A DNA stretch of 64,000 bases from assembly GCF_001499905.1 (NCBI RefSeq), contig NZ_LQIS01000001.1:248001-312000 (forward strand). The letters run 5' to 3'. The notes under the pieces are model-generated. The model did no database searches. It saw only the letters and a program-made list of their open reading frames with translations, and had not been told where the DNA came from. The DNA is from Mycobacterium sp. GA-1285 (lineage in GTDB: Bacteria > Actinomycetota > Actinomycetes > Mycobacteriales > Mycobacteriaceae). Made by a program: the position numbers and the translations under genes. Below, piece by piece: positions 28,561 through 37,945 of this stretch (position 1 is the first letter of the stretch; each line of letters begins with the position of its first letter).

Positions 28561-30078
28561 GTGAAACGACTCGTAGCGTGGCTCGCCGTCGTCGCGACCG
28601 TGCTGGCCGGGTGCTCCACCGGACAACGCGTGGATCTCGGGGGGTCGTCGAACAACCTGGTCGCCGCGATCGCCGGCGAACCCGACCAGTTGGACCCACA
28701 CAAGACCAGCGCGTACTTCTCGTTCGAGGTGCTCGAGAACGTCTTCGACACGCTCGTCGAACCGGACGCCGACCTTCAGATGCGGCCCGCCCTCGCCGAG
28801 TCGTGGGAGGTCAGCCCCGATCAGTTGTCGTGGACGTTCCATCTGCGGCCGGGCGTGACGTTTCACGACGGCAGCCCGTTCACCGCCGAGGACGTCGTGT
28901 TCTCTTATCGGCGCATCATCGACGAGCGGTTGGCCAACGTCGACAAGTTCAGCGCCGTCGTCGACGTCCGGGCCGTCGACCCTTTGACCGTGGTGATCCG
29001 GGTCGAACATCCGACGCCGAACCTGTTGACCAACATCGGCGGGTTCAAGGGCATGGCGATCGTGCAGCGCCGCAACGTCGAGACCGGTCAGATCGCCACT
29101 CACCCGGTGGGGACCGGGCCGTTCGCGTTCCAGTCTCACAAGAGCGGGGACTCGATCACCCTGACGGGGAATCCGGCGTATTGGGGACCCGCTCCGAAGG
29201 TGGCCGGCGTGACGTTCCGCTTCATCTCCGAACCGTCGACGGCGCTGTCGGCACTGCAGGCCGGTGAGATCGACTGGACCGACGCCGTTCCGACGCAGCG
29301 GGTGGCGCAGCTTCGCGATGACGACTCGCTGCATCTCGAGGTGACCCCCAGCAACGATTACTGGTATCTCGCGCTCAACGAGGCGCACAAACCGTGGGAC
29401 GACATGCGGGCACGCCGGGCCGTCGCCTACGGCATCGACCGAAACGCCATTGTGCAGGCCACCAGCTACGGCACCGCGGCCGCCAACCAGCTCGCCATCC
29501 CCAAAGGCAATCCGTGGTACGCCGCCTACGACCGCTACCGATACGACACGGACACTGCCGAACGGCTTCTCGACGAGGCGGGGGTCGGCGATGTCGATCT
29601 CGACATGCTGGTCACCAGCGAGTATCCCGAAACCGTGACGGCGGCGCAGGTGATCGCGGATAACCTTGCGCCGCTTGGCATCACGGTCAACATCCGCACC
29701 GTCGACTTCGCCACCTGGCTGGACGAGCAGAACTCGGGCAACTTCGACATGCTGATGATGGGCTGGCTCGGCAACATCGACCCCGACGACTTCTACTACG
29801 CCCAGCACCATACGAACGGAACGAGCAACGCCCAGAAGTACTCCAATCCCGAGGTCGACCGCCTGATCGACGCGGGGCGCGTCGAGACCGATCGGCAGGC
29901 ACGCTTCGAGCTCTATCGCCGGGCCGCGACAATCATCGCCGACGAGGTCAGCTACCTCTACCTGTACAACCCCTCGGTGATCCAGGCCTGGGGGACCAAC
30001 CTGTCCGGGTACGAGGCCCGCCGCGACGGGGCCGTGCGATTCCGCGCAGCGAGCCTGACCGGGAGCCAAACACCGTGA
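28561..30078 (+). CDS. Dipeptide/oligopeptide ABC transporter substrate-binding lipoprotein
   Basis: A 505-residue SBP_bac_5 family lipoprotein. The signal segment ends in LAGC (Cys18). The family motif appears as GVTFHDGSPFTAEDVVFSYRR (family signature shortened here to FHDGSPFTAEDVVFSYR), with IATHPVGTGPF and YWYLALNEAHKPWDD further on. It captures peptides or similar solutes outside the membrane and delivers them to the two permeases that follow. The GTG at 28561 gives the correct signal peptide. The next gene overlaps by 4 bp. The exact ligand is not evident; nickel, peptides and heme are all bound by family members. Confidence 0.9.
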   Translation: MKRLVAWLAVVATVLAGCSTGQRVDLGGSSNNLVAAIAGEPDQLDPHKTSAYFSFEVLENVFDTLVEPDADLQMRPALAESWEVSPDQLSWTFHLRPGVTFHDGSPFTAEDVVFSYRRIIDERLANVDKFSAVVDVRAVDPLTVVIRVEHPTPNLLTNIGGFKGMAIVQRRNVETGQIATHPVGTGPFAFQSHKSGDSITLTGNPAYWGPAPKVAGVTFRFISEPSTALSALQAGEIDWTDAVPTQRVAQLRDDDSLHLEVTPSNDYWYLALNEAHKPWDDMRARRAVAYGIDRNAIVQATSYGTAAANQLAIPKGNPWYAAYDRYRYDTDTAERLLDEAGVGDVDLDMLVTSEYPETVTAAQVIADNLAPLGITVNIRTVDFATWLDEQNSGNFDMLMMGWLGNIDPDDFYYAQHHTNGTSNAQKYSNPEVDRLIDAGRVETDRQARFELYRRAATIIADEVSYLYLYNPSVIQAWGTNLSGYEARRDGAVRFRAASLTGSQTP

Positions 30079-31043
30079 CCGGCTTGCTCACTCACCCGAT
30101 CACGCGGTTCCTGGCGCGCCGGTTGGCGTATTCGGCGGTGGTGTTGCTCGGCGTGCTGATCGCGAGTTTCGCGCTGGTGCATCTGGTGCCCGGCGATCCG
30201 GTGCGGATCGCGCTGGGAACGCGCTACACACCGCAGGCCTACGAGGCGTTGCGGTCGGCGAGCGGCCTGGACAAGCCGATCGTCGGGCAATTCCTGTCCT
30301 ATCTCGGCAACGCGCTGACCGGCGATCTGGGGGTCAGTTTCCGCAACGGCGATCCGGTGACGGTGATCCTGCTCGAAAGACTGCCTGCCACAGTGTCGTT
30401 GGCGGCGGTCGGGATCGGCATCGCGCTGCTGATCGCCATCCCGGCCGGAATCTGGTCGGCGCTGCACGAGGGCCGGATCGGCGACGCGCTCGTGCGGGTG
30501 GGCAGCCAGTTCGGGGTGTCGATCCCCGACTTCTGGATGGGCATCCTGCTCATCGCGTTGTTCGCCTCGACGCTGCACTGGCTGCCGACCTCGGGCTACC
30601 GGCCGCTGTTCGACGACCCGGCCGGATGGTTGCGTCATCTGATCCTGCCCGCGCTGACCGTCGGACTGGTGGCCGGCGCGATCATGACGCGTTACGTCCG
30701 CTCGGCGGTGCTGGAGGTCGCCGCGATGGGCTATGTGCGTACCGCGCGTTCGAAAGGGCTTGCGCCGCGGGTGGTCACACTGCGCCACACCGTGCGTAAC
30801 GCGTTGATTCCGATCCTGACCATCACCGGAATCCAACTGGCCACGATCCTGTCCGGGGTCATCGTCGTCGAGGTGGTGTTCGCCTGGCCCGGGCTGGGCC
30901 GGCTCGTCTACAACGCGGTGGCCGGGCGCGACTACCCGATCATCCAGGGGGCGGTGCTGCTGATCGCCGCGCTGTTCCTGTTGATCAACCTGGTCGTGGA
31001 CGTGCTCTACGCCGTCGTCGACCCGAGGATCCGGTTGTCATGA
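30075..31043 (+). CDS. Dipeptide-type ABC transporter permease (DppB-like)
   Basis: A 322-residue inner-membrane permease with six hydrophobic segments and the binding-protein-dependent transport signature ARSKGLAPRVVTLRHTVRNA (about residues 225-245). The opening FLARRLAYSAVVLLGVLIAS and the VHLVPGDPVRI segment are typical of the DppB/OppB subfamily. The GTG overlaps the substrate-binding-protein stop, and the stop overlaps the next permease start (ATGA), so the four genes form a tightly coupled operon. Confidence 0.93.
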   Translation: MTGLLTHPITRFLARRLAYSAVVLLGVLIASFALVHLVPGDPVRIALGTRYTPQAYEALRSASGLDKPIVGQFLSYLGNALTGDLGVSFRNGDPVTVILLERLPATVSLAAVGIGIALLIAIPAGIWSALHEGRIGDALVRVGSQFGVSIPDFWMGILLIALFASTLHWLPTSGYRPLFDDPAGWLRHLILPALTVGLVAGAIMTRYVRSAVLEVAAMGYVRTARSKGLAPRVVTLRHTVRNALIPILTITGIQLATILSGVIVVEVVFAWPGLGRLVYNAVAGRDYPIIQGAVLLIAALFLLINLVVDVLYAVVDPRIRLS

Positions 31044-31930
31044 CCGGTGCCGCCGAGTCGAGCAGCAGGGTGTCGTCGCTGCGGCTGCTGATCGCCAACC
31101 CGGTCACGGCGGTCAGCGCGGCCCTGCTCGCGCTGATCGCATCCGTCGCGGTCACCGCCGATTGGATTGCGCCGCACGGCATCAACGACGTCGACGTCCC
31201 GAATGCGCTGCGCCCGCCCAGTGGGACGCACTGGTTCGGCACCGACGAGCTGGGCCGCGATGTGTTGTCGCGGGTGCTGGTGGCGACGCAGGCGTCGATG
31301 CGCGTGGCGGTGGTCAGCGTGGCGTTCGCCGTCGTCGTCGGTGTGACGGTCGGCGTGGTGTCGGGTTATCGCGGTGGTTGGCTCGACACCGTTTTCATGC
31401 GCGTGGTCGACGTGATGTTCGCGTTCCCGGTGCTGCTGCTCGCCCTCGCCGTGGTGGCGATCCTCGGACCCGGTGTGACGACGACGATCCTGGCGATCGG
31501 CATCGTGTACACGCCGATCTTCGCGAGGGTGGCGCGCGCCAGCACCATGAGCGTGCGCGTCGAACCGTTCGTGTCGGTGTCGCGCAGCATGGGCACCGGG
31601 CACCTCTACATCCTGAGCCGCCACATCCTGCCCAACATCGCCGGACCGTTGGTCGTGCAGACGTCGCTGTCGCTGGCCTTCGCCATCCTCTCCGAGGCGG
31701 CATTGTCGTTCTTGGGGTTGGGGATTCAACCGCCGCAGCCGTCGCTGGGGCGGATGATCTTCGATTCGCAGGGCTTCGTGACGATGGCCTGGTGGATGGC
31801 GGTGTTCCCCGGGGCCGCCATCTTCGTCACGGTGCTGGCGTTCAATCTGCTCGGCGACGGTCTGCGCGACGTCCTCGATCCCCGGCAGCGCACGCTGGTC
31901 GAAGCCCGCCGGAAAGGGATGCCCCAGTGA
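31040..31930 (+). CDS. Dipeptide-type ABC transporter permease (DppC-like)
   Basis: A 296-residue partner permease of the DppC/OppC type. It has an N-terminal membrane anchor, the segment HWFGTDELGRDVLSRVLVAT typical of DppC, and the coupling-helix region SRSMGTGHLYILSRHILPNI. The C terminus contains EAALSFLGLGIQPPQPSLG. It overlaps both neighbours by 4 bp and would form the heterodimeric channel with the preceding protein. Confidence 0.93.
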   Translation: MTGAAESSSRVSSLRLLIANPVTAVSAALLALIASVAVTADWIAPHGINDVDVPNALRPPSGTHWFGTDELGRDVLSRVLVATQASMRVAVVSVAFAVVVGVTVGVVSGYRGGWLDTVFMRVVDVMFAFPVLLLALAVVAILGPGVTTTILAIGIVYTPIFARVARASTMSVRVEPFVSVSRSMGTGHLYILSRHILPNIAGPLVVQTSLSLAFAILSEAALSFLGLGIQPPQPSLGRMIFDSQGFVTMAWWMAVFPGAAIFVTVLAFNLLGDGLRDVLDPRQRTLVEARRKGMPQ

Positions 31931-33546
31931 GCGATCCGGTGTTGAGCGTGCGCGACGTGCGTGTGAGCATCGGCACGCGGGAGATCGTGCACGGCATCTC
32001 GTTCGACGTGTACCGAGGGCAGACCCTGGGGATCGTGGGTGAATCCGGTTCGGGCAAGTCGATGACCGTCCTCGCCGCGACGGGCCTGCTCGATGCGCCC
32101 GGTGCGCGGGTCACCGGAACCAGCACGCTGACAACCGAATCCGGCGTTACCCAGCTGGTCGGCGCCCCGAACCGAGTCCTGCGCCGCGTGCACGGCGGCC
32201 AGATCGGGTTCGTGTTCCAGGACCCGGGTACGTCGCTGAATCCGCTGCTGACGCTGGAGCGTCAAATCACCGAATCACTCGAGGCGCACCGGCGGATGAC
32301 CCGACAGCAGGCGCGCGGCCGGGCGCTCGAACTGCTCGAGGCGGTCGGGTTGCCGGACCCAGAATCGCGGTTGGGCGCCTATCCGCATCAGCTGTCCGGC
32401 GGGCAGAAGCAAAGGGTGATGATCGCGATAGCGATGGCGTGTGACCCGGCGCTGCTGATCGCCGACGAACCCACGACCGCCCTCGACGTGACCACTCAGG
32501 CTCAGATCGTCGAGCTGGTCGCCGACCTGCAGCGCGACTTCGGCACCGCGGTGGTGTGGATCAGCCACGACCTCGGCGTGATCGGGCAGGTCGCCGAGGA
32601 CGTGGCGGTGCTGCGTGGCGGCGAAGCGGTCGAACAAGCCTCGGTCACCGACGTTTTCGACAAACCTCGCCACGAGTACACCCAAGAGCTGCTCGCCGCG
32701 CGGCCGCTCGTCGGGCGTCCGGGTCCGCCCCCGGCGCCCGATGCGCCGGTGCTGTTGGACGTCGACGGTCTCGATGTTCGGTTCGAGGTGAGCACGCCGG
32801 TCGGGAAGTCGGGCGTGCACGCCGTCAAGGACTTGTCGTTTCGGATTCGCCGGGGCACCACCTTGGGTCTCGTCGGAGAGTCGGGTTCTGGCAAGTCGAC
32901 CGTGGCGTCGGCGCTCACCGGCCTGCTGCGGCCCGATGCCGGCACCGCGACACTCGGTGACGCCGACGTGTTCGGCGTGCGCGGGTCGGCGGAGAAGGCG
33001 ATGCGCAGGCGAATCGGCCTGGTGTTCCAGGACCCGTTCTCGTCGCTGAACCCGCGCGCCCGCGTCGCCGCGGCGATCGCCGAACCGCTGATCGTGCACC
33101 GGCTCGCGAAGGGTCGGCACGCCCGCGCGGCCAGGGTGTGCGAACTGATCGACCTTGTCGGTCTGCCGACGTCGTTCGCGTCGCGCTACCCGCACGAGCT
33201 GTCGGGCGGTGAACGCCAACGGGTGAGCATCGCCCGCGCACTGGCCGGTGAACCCGAGTTGCTGATCCTCGATGAAGCGACTGCGGCGCTGGATGTTTCG
33301 GTACAGGCCAAGGTGCTCGACCTGCTGGCCCGGCTGCAACACGACCTGGGGGTGACCTACCTGTTCATCGCCCACGACCTCGCGATCGTCCAGCGGGTCA
33401 GCCATGACGTGCTGGTGATGCGCGACGGTGCGGCGGTCGAGTACCGGCCCGCCGCCGAGCTGTTCGCATCACCGCGCGACGACTACACCCGCGCGCTGTT
33501 GGCCGCCGTTCCTCCGGAACGACCCCGCGCTGCTGCGCCGAAATAG
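31927..33546 (+). CDS. Dipeptide-type ABC transporter ATPase, fused DppD-DppF
   Basis: A 539-residue cytosolic protein with two ABC ATPase domains in tandem. Domain 1 has the Walker A GESGSGKSM and signature LSGGQKQRV; domain 2 has GESGSGKST and LSGGERQRV. Each has a Walker B followed by Asp/Glu (LLIADEPTTALD, LLILDEATAALD). The fusion of DppD and DppF is common in mycobacteria. The GTG at 31927 overlaps the permease stop (GTGA). Upstream read-through in the same frame is not coding. It completes a one-binding-protein, two-permease importer. Confidence 0.93.
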   Translation: MSDPVLSVRDVRVSIGTREIVHGISFDVYRGQTLGIVGESGSGKSMTVLAATGLLDAPGARVTGTSTLTTESGVTQLVGAPNRVLRRVHGGQIGFVFQDPGTSLNPLLTLERQITESLEAHRRMTRQQARGRALELLEAVGLPDPESRLGAYPHQLSGGQKQRVMIAIAMACDPALLIADEPTTALDVTTQAQIVELVADLQRDFGTAVVWISHDLGVIGQVAEDVAVLRGGEAVEQASVTDVFDKPRHEYTQELLAARPLVGRPGPPPAPDAPVLLDVDGLDVRFEVSTPVGKSGVHAVKDLSFRIRRGTTLGLVGESGSGKSTVASALTGLLRPDAGTATLGDADVFGVRGSAEKAMRRRIGLVFQDPFSSLNPRARVAAAIAEPLIVHRLAKGRHARAARVCELIDLVGLPTSFASRYPHELSGGERQRVSIARALAGEPELLILDEATAALDVSVQAKVLDLLARLQHDLGVTYLFIAHDLAIVQRVSHDVLVMRDGAAVEYRPAAELFASPRDDYTRALLAAVPPERPRAAAPK

Positions 33547-33621
33547 CGTTCCCGGTCGCTATTCGGGTGATCGAACAGCCCTCACTTCTCGCTCGCCGAC
33601 GCCATGAGAAGGTCTAGAACC

Positions 33622-34362
33622 ATGACGCAACTCAGGGGCAAGGTCGCACTGGTGACGGGCGCTTCAGCGGGATTGGGCGCCGCGGTCGCGCAACTGTTCG
33701 CCGAACGGGGTGCCACGGTCTTCGGAATCGCGCGCGACGCCGAGCGGATGGCGTCGGTGTTCGAGGCCGTGCCCGGCGGCCGCTTCGCGTCGGTGGATGT
33801 GACGTCGTCGGCGGCGTGCGGTGAAGCCGTCGCCCGGTGCGTCGAGGAGTTCGGACGACTCGACGTCCTGGTGAACGTGGCGGGCTTCCACCAGATGCGG
33901 CACACCACCTCGGTGACCGACGAGGAGTGGGAACGCGACCTCGCCGTGAACCTGCACGGGCCGTTCTACCTGTGTCGTGCCGCGCTGCCGCATCTTCGCC
34001 AGAGCGCGGGCAACATCGTCAACGTCTCGTCGATCGCCGGCGTGGAGGGCGAGGTGTACTCGGCGGGTTACTGCGCGGCCAAGCACGGTCTCGTCGGGCT
34101 GACCCGGGCGCTGGCCGTCGAGTACACCAAAGAGAAGGTGCGGGTGAACGCGGTCTGTCCGGGCGGCATGCCGACCGCCCAGACCACCGAGTTCTCCGCG
34201 CCCGAAAACGCCGACTGGGACCTCATCATGCGCATCGCGTCGCCGCGCGGCTTCATGGACACCGTCGACGTCGCCAAGACCATCGCGTTCCTCGCCAGCG
34301 ACGACGCCGCCGCGATCCACGGTGCGGTGTACCGCGTCGACAACGGCAAGGGCGCCGGCTAG
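33622..34362 (+). CDS. Short-chain dehydrogenase/reductase
   Basis: A 246-residue classical SDR. The cofactor motif is TGASAGLGAAVA, followed by NVAG, the catalytic serine in IVNVSSIAG and the YxxxK pair in YCAAKHG. The preserved PGGMPT segment follows the active site. The substrate is unknown. The ATG at 33622 is preferred (AGAAGG upstream; MTQLRGKVALVTGAS is the usual opening) over the ATG at 33604. It converges on and overlaps the phosphatase gene by 4 bp. Confidence 0.92.
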   Translation: MTQLRGKVALVTGASAGLGAAVAQLFAERGATVFGIARDAERMASVFEAVPGGRFASVDVTSSAACGEAVARCVEEFGRLDVLVNVAGFHQMRHTTSVTDEEWERDLAVNLHGPFYLCRAALPHLRQSAGNIVNVSSIAGVEGEVYSAGYCAAKHGLVGLTRALAVEYTKEKVRVNAVCPGGMPTAQTTEFSAPENADWDLIMRIASPRGFMDTVDVAKTIAFLASDDAAAIHGAVYRVDNGKGAG

Positions 34363-36014
34363 AGCAACTTGTGCTCGACGACGGTGGTCAGGTGCGGCTT
34401 GCGCCAGCTGCCGGTGACCTTCTCGATCCGTACGCCCATCTCGCCGCGCGCGATTTCCAGCGTCCCCACCTGATTGCGGAAATGAGGCTCGGTGACGGAA
34501 CGCCATCGGAGCCGCGGCTTGGGCACTTTCGCGGTTTTCGCCAGCGCGTTGCCGACGCTCTCGACGAAGCCGGTGTGGCCCAACCGCAAGATGACCCGTT
34601 CGACCGCGGATGTCTCTTTGCGCAGTCCCGAACAGACCACCTGCCAGACTTTGGTGCCCAGCCTGGCCGGCTCGTCGGGCACAGCGTCATCTAGCGAGAC
34701 CTCCGAAACCCAGCAGTGGTGGACATCGCCACCGAACAGCACGACCGAATCGGGTGCCCGACCGCGCCTTCCGCTCGCCACGTCGATGACCAGATCCTCG
34801 AAGCGCCGGAAACTCTCTTGGAAACAGGCCCAGTGGTCGAGGTTGGCGGTAATGCGTACCTTCTCCCCCAACCCGGTGAGCCGTCGTCCCCAGGCGCCGT
34901 CGCCCACGGCTTCCGACCACGCTTCGATGTGATGCATTCCGTAGGGCAGCAGGATCGGCAGCGAGCTGGCGAACAGCAGGTGCTCGTAGTTCCCGTCGGC
35001 GTTGGCGGTGATCCAGTCCCATTCCTCGTCGGTGGTGATCTGGCGCCGTCCGGGCTTGAGTTGGCGGCCGGTGCGAGCGTCGACGACAATCAGCCGTGCC
35101 GTGCCGAGATCGCGACACATGCTGAAATGTGAAACCCCGTCGTCTTTTTCGGCCATCTGCGCTAGTTCGCGAACCGCTTCGGACCCCTGCCTGGTCTCGA
35201 TGACGCGCTGGAACGTCTGGTCCTTGGCCAGTTCGTCGGGCGACATGTTGCCGAGGTGTTGGTAGATCCAGTAGGCCATCAGCCCGCCGATGATCCGCGT
35301 CTGATACCAGTCGGTCTCACGCTTCTCATCGAGCCAAGCCTGCGAGGTGTTCCACTTGTCGTTGATCTCGTGGTCGTCGAACATCATCGACGTCGGAATG
35401 GTCGAGAGCATCCACCGCACGACCGGATCGCCCCAGGCGTCCCAGTAGCCGATGCAGTACTCCTCGAAGTCCTCGAGCACCTCGACCGGGCCGTTGGCGT
35501 GTACTTCGCGGTCGGCGACCAGATCCTTGATGGTGTCGTTCACCTGATCGGCGTAGAGCTGGTCACCCATCATCAGCAGGGCGTCGGGCCACAGCGCCGA
35601 CGGCTGGCGCAGCATTCGCATCCCGTATGTGCGCAGCACATCGATGCCCTTCCCCTTGGGGTGCCACCAGTGCTGGTAGGTGTAGGGCGGGTGATGCGGG
35701 GCCGAGGCGCGGCAGGACCCGAACAGCAGCCGCAGCGAGCCGTCGCGCGGCATCAACCGGATCCGCGGTTGCGGATAGTCATATCCCCGTGGCGGCCATG
35801 CCTTTTCCCCGTCGAGATACACCTCATAGGGGTGCTCGCTGTCGGGGTCGAGGTCGGTCACGCAGACAATCGCGAAGTGGTGACCCTCGACCTCGAAGGT
35901 GTCCGCGCGGTTGCCGAGAATCTCGACCGTGCACGGTTCGTCCGTCTCGACCCAGATGGTCGCGTCGGCCTTGCCGACATGGCGGAGCAGGGGACCCACG
36001 CGAACCTCGGGCAT
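34359..36014 (-). CDS. PhoD-like alkaline phosphatase family metallophosphoesterase
   Basis: A 551-residue metallophosphatase-fold protein with an N-terminal fibronectin-like region (residues 1-90) and the PhoD-type metal ligands: FGSCRASAPHH, MMGDQLYADQ, MMFDDHEINDKWN and VLFGGDVHHCW. No signal peptide or Tat motif is visible, so unlike classical PhoD it may be cytosolic. Relatives hydrolyse phosphodiesters and are often calcium/iron dependent. The ATG at 36014 opens MPEVRVGPLLRHVG, the usual family start. It is convergent with the SDR. Confidence 0.88.
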   Translation of the reverse strand: MPEVRVGPLLRHVGKADATIWVETDEPCTVEILGNRADTFEVEGHHFAIVCVTDLDPDSEHPYEVYLDGEKAWPPRGYDYPQPRIRLMPRDGSLRLLFGSCRASAPHHPPYTYQHWWHPKGKGIDVLRTYGMRMLRQPSALWPDALLMMGDQLYADQVNDTIKDLVADREVHANGPVEVLEDFEEYCIGYWDAWGDPVVRWMLSTIPTSMMFDDHEINDKWNTSQAWLDEKRETDWYQTRIIGGLMAYWIYQHLGNMSPDELAKDQTFQRVIETRQGSEAVRELAQMAEKDDGVSHFSMCRDLGTARLIVVDARTGRQLKPGRRQITTDEEWDWITANADGNYEHLLFASSLPILLPYGMHHIEAWSEAVGDGAWGRRLTGLGEKVRITANLDHWACFQESFRRFEDLVIDVASGRRGRAPDSVVLFGGDVHHCWVSEVSLDDAVPDEPARLGTKVWQVVCSGLRKETSAVERVILRLGHTGFVESVGNALAKTAKVPKPRLRWRSVTEPHFRNQVGTLEIARGEMGVRIEKVTGSWRKPHLTTVVEHKLL

Positions 36015-36085
36015 CGCCCCATCATGCACCCTTATCGACGGCGATGTCGCGGCGGTGACGACTTTCCCGGTGCGCCGACCGCCCC

Positions 36086-37729
36086 TCAGTGTTCGGGGCG
36101 TCGACGTCCGAGGAAGAACGCCAGGCCGATGGCGCCGAAGCCGAGCGTGCCGATCACACCCGCCGAGACCATCAGGAAGATGTCCCTGCCGGTGAGACCG
36201 CCGGTCGACGACTCGTCTGACGCCAGCCGCAGCCGGTAGTCACCGGGCAGCGGCGCCTCGGCCGGTTCACTCAAGCCGGGGAACTGCTGGGTCTTACGGA
36301 CCTCGAATTGACGCTCCCCGCTTGCGGTTTGGGTCCATTCACCCCAGACCGGGGTCGCGCCGTCGAGCAGCACCTTGCGACCGCCGTAGACCCGGTCCTC
36401 GCCGACGTCGACGATCTGCCGCACGCGGAACGGCTGGTAACGGGCGTTGGAGTAGTTGACCAACACCGGCACGTTGTCGTAGCGCAGGACGGGCGGCGGA
36501 GGCGGCGGCAACGGCAGGCCGACGCCCGGGAAGTAGCCGCCGCCGAAGAAGCTGCCGACGGCGATGTTGGTGGCCGCTTGCACGATGTTGGCCGCGACGG
36601 CCACCGGGGTCAGCACGGCCGCGGTGAAGCTGTAGGCCGCGAACCGCGCCGCCTCGAGCACGAGCCGACTCAGCGGCTGGATGTACACGATGCGCGGCCG
36701 CATGTCGTAGACGTAGACGATGCGCACCGGCGCCCGGAACGGGTTCATCAGCACCGGGCGGAAGTACTCGTCGTACTCGATCCACTCCGGTCGCCACTGA
36801 CGCACATTGCTGACCAACTCGAAGTCGCGGTCACGCTTGGCCTCGAATTCGACCTTCGCGCTTGCGCTGGCTTCGGCGCCGTTCAAGCCGAGCGTCATGT
36901 CGACCGACTGCTTGAACGCGGCCACGTCCTGCTCGGGGGCGGGCGCAGGCTCCGGTTCGAAAGCCGGCTTCGCGTTGCGTGCCAGTGCGACATCTTCGGC
37001 CGGTGCTTCGAGCGTCTCGGGCGCCAGCGTCTCGATCTCCTTGGCGGCATTCTCGATCGACACGGACGGGGTGTCGGATTCCGAACCGCTCTCCTCGCCG
37101 GCCGTCGTCTCTGCCACCGTCTTGTCACTCGATGGCGGTGTCGCGGAGTCGGAAGCGGGTGCGACCGCCGCGGACGACGCGGTGGACTTGCCCGGTTCGG
37201 CCGGTTCGCGGGTCTCGGGCTTGGTCGCCGGAGCGGCGCCGCTGGTGCTCGGCGCCGCGGATGTCGCGGGCGCCCGCTCGGTTGGCGTCGACCGCTCGAC
37301 AGTCGGCGTCGACGGCTCTGCCGGCTGGACCGCGGTGCTGGTCTTCGGCTCAGGCGCAACGGGCTCCGGCTCGACGACAGGCTCCTGGGTCCGGGGTTCC
37401 TGAGTCTGAGGCGACTGTGGTGCCTGAGTCTGTGGCGCCTGGGTCTGCGGTGCCTGCGTCTGCGGTGCCTGTGTCTGCGGCGCGACCTGGCTGGCCGGCA
37501 CTTGCGGCTCCGGCACCGACGTCTCCTGCTCCACAGCCACGTCCGGCTCAGGAGCGCTGACTCTGGGTTCCGGGGCGACCGTCGTCACGACGTCGTCGGA
37601 ATCCGGCTGCGCGACGGCCGGTGCGAGCCCAGCCGTCAGCGCGGTCAGGGAGATCACGGCTCCCGACGCCAGGACGGCGATACCTCGTTTCCGGACATCC
37701 CTGCGGAACTCATCCAGCGGAGCACCCAT
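36086..37729 (-). CDS. Large secreted/membrane surface protein with PQTQA repeats
   Basis: A 547-residue protein. The signal sequence (residues about 14-41: RKRGIAVLASGAVISLTALT then AGLAPAVAQ) is followed by a Pro/Glu/Thr/Ser-rich, probably wall-spanning region with four PQTQA pentapeptides encoded by 15-bp repeats. A folded region (about residues 300-500) contains YDEYFRPVLMNPFRAPVRIV and a Pro/Gly stretch (PLPPPPPPVLRYDN). A C-terminal membrane segment ends in the positive tail FFLGRRRPEH. I know of no function; similar proteins are common in mycobacteria. The 5' leader may hold a c-di-AMP riboswitch. Confidence 0.82.
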   Translation of the reverse strand: MGAPLDEFRRDVRKRGIAVLASGAVISLTALTAGLAPAVAQPDSDDVVTTVAPEPRVSAPEPDVAVEQETSVPEPQVPASQVAPQTQAPQTQAPQTQAPQTQAPQSPQTQEPRTQEPVVEPEPVAPEPKTSTAVQPAEPSTPTVERSTPTERAPATSAAPSTSGAAPATKPETREPAEPGKSTASSAAVAPASDSATPPSSDKTVAETTAGEESGSESDTPSVSIENAAKEIETLAPETLEAPAEDVALARNAKPAFEPEPAPAPEQDVAAFKQSVDMTLGLNGAEASASAKVEFEAKRDRDFELVSNVRQWRPEWIEYDEYFRPVLMNPFRAPVRIVYVYDMRPRIVYIQPLSRLVLEAARFAAYSFTAAVLTPVAVAANIVQAATNIAVGSFFGGGYFPGVGLPLPPPPPPVLRYDNVPVLVNYSNARYQPFRVRQIVDVGEDRVYGGRKVLLDGATPVWGEWTQTASGERQFEVRKTQQFPGLSEPAEAPLPGDYRLRLASDESSTGGLTGRDIFLMVSAGVIGTLGFGAIGLAFFLGRRRPEH

Positions 37730-37737
37730 CGTGCCTC

Positions 37738-37858
37738 CACTCCCTTCTCTGCCTGGTTGGCGCTTGGACGCCGTGCGACACGGTTCGTCGCTGAGACGGA
37801 AGCGAGCACCCCGAGGCGCTCCCCCGACGCTGCCGGCCTCACAGAATTCATCGCGCGG
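37738..37858 (-). promoter_or_regulatory. Candidate c-di-AMP (ydaO-type) riboswitch
   Basis: Read on the minus strand, the leader of the PQTQA-repeat surface-protein gene shows in order GAGGCCGGCAGC, GGGGGAGCGCC, CGGGGTG, CTTCCGTC, GACGAACCG, CCAACCAGGC and AGAGAAGGGAG before the ATG. This order and these blocks resemble actinobacterial ydaO/yuaA leaders, which control cell-wall proteins. The AACCCG-type block is diverged, so this is a tentative call from memory of the consensus. Confidence 0.38.
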
Positions 37859-37945
37859 ACCACCCCGGTGTTACATGCAGTCAGTCCCGCCCGCGATTGC
37901 GGGGGACAATCTCCGCTCGGCCGACGAAGTGACGCGACGCGGTTT

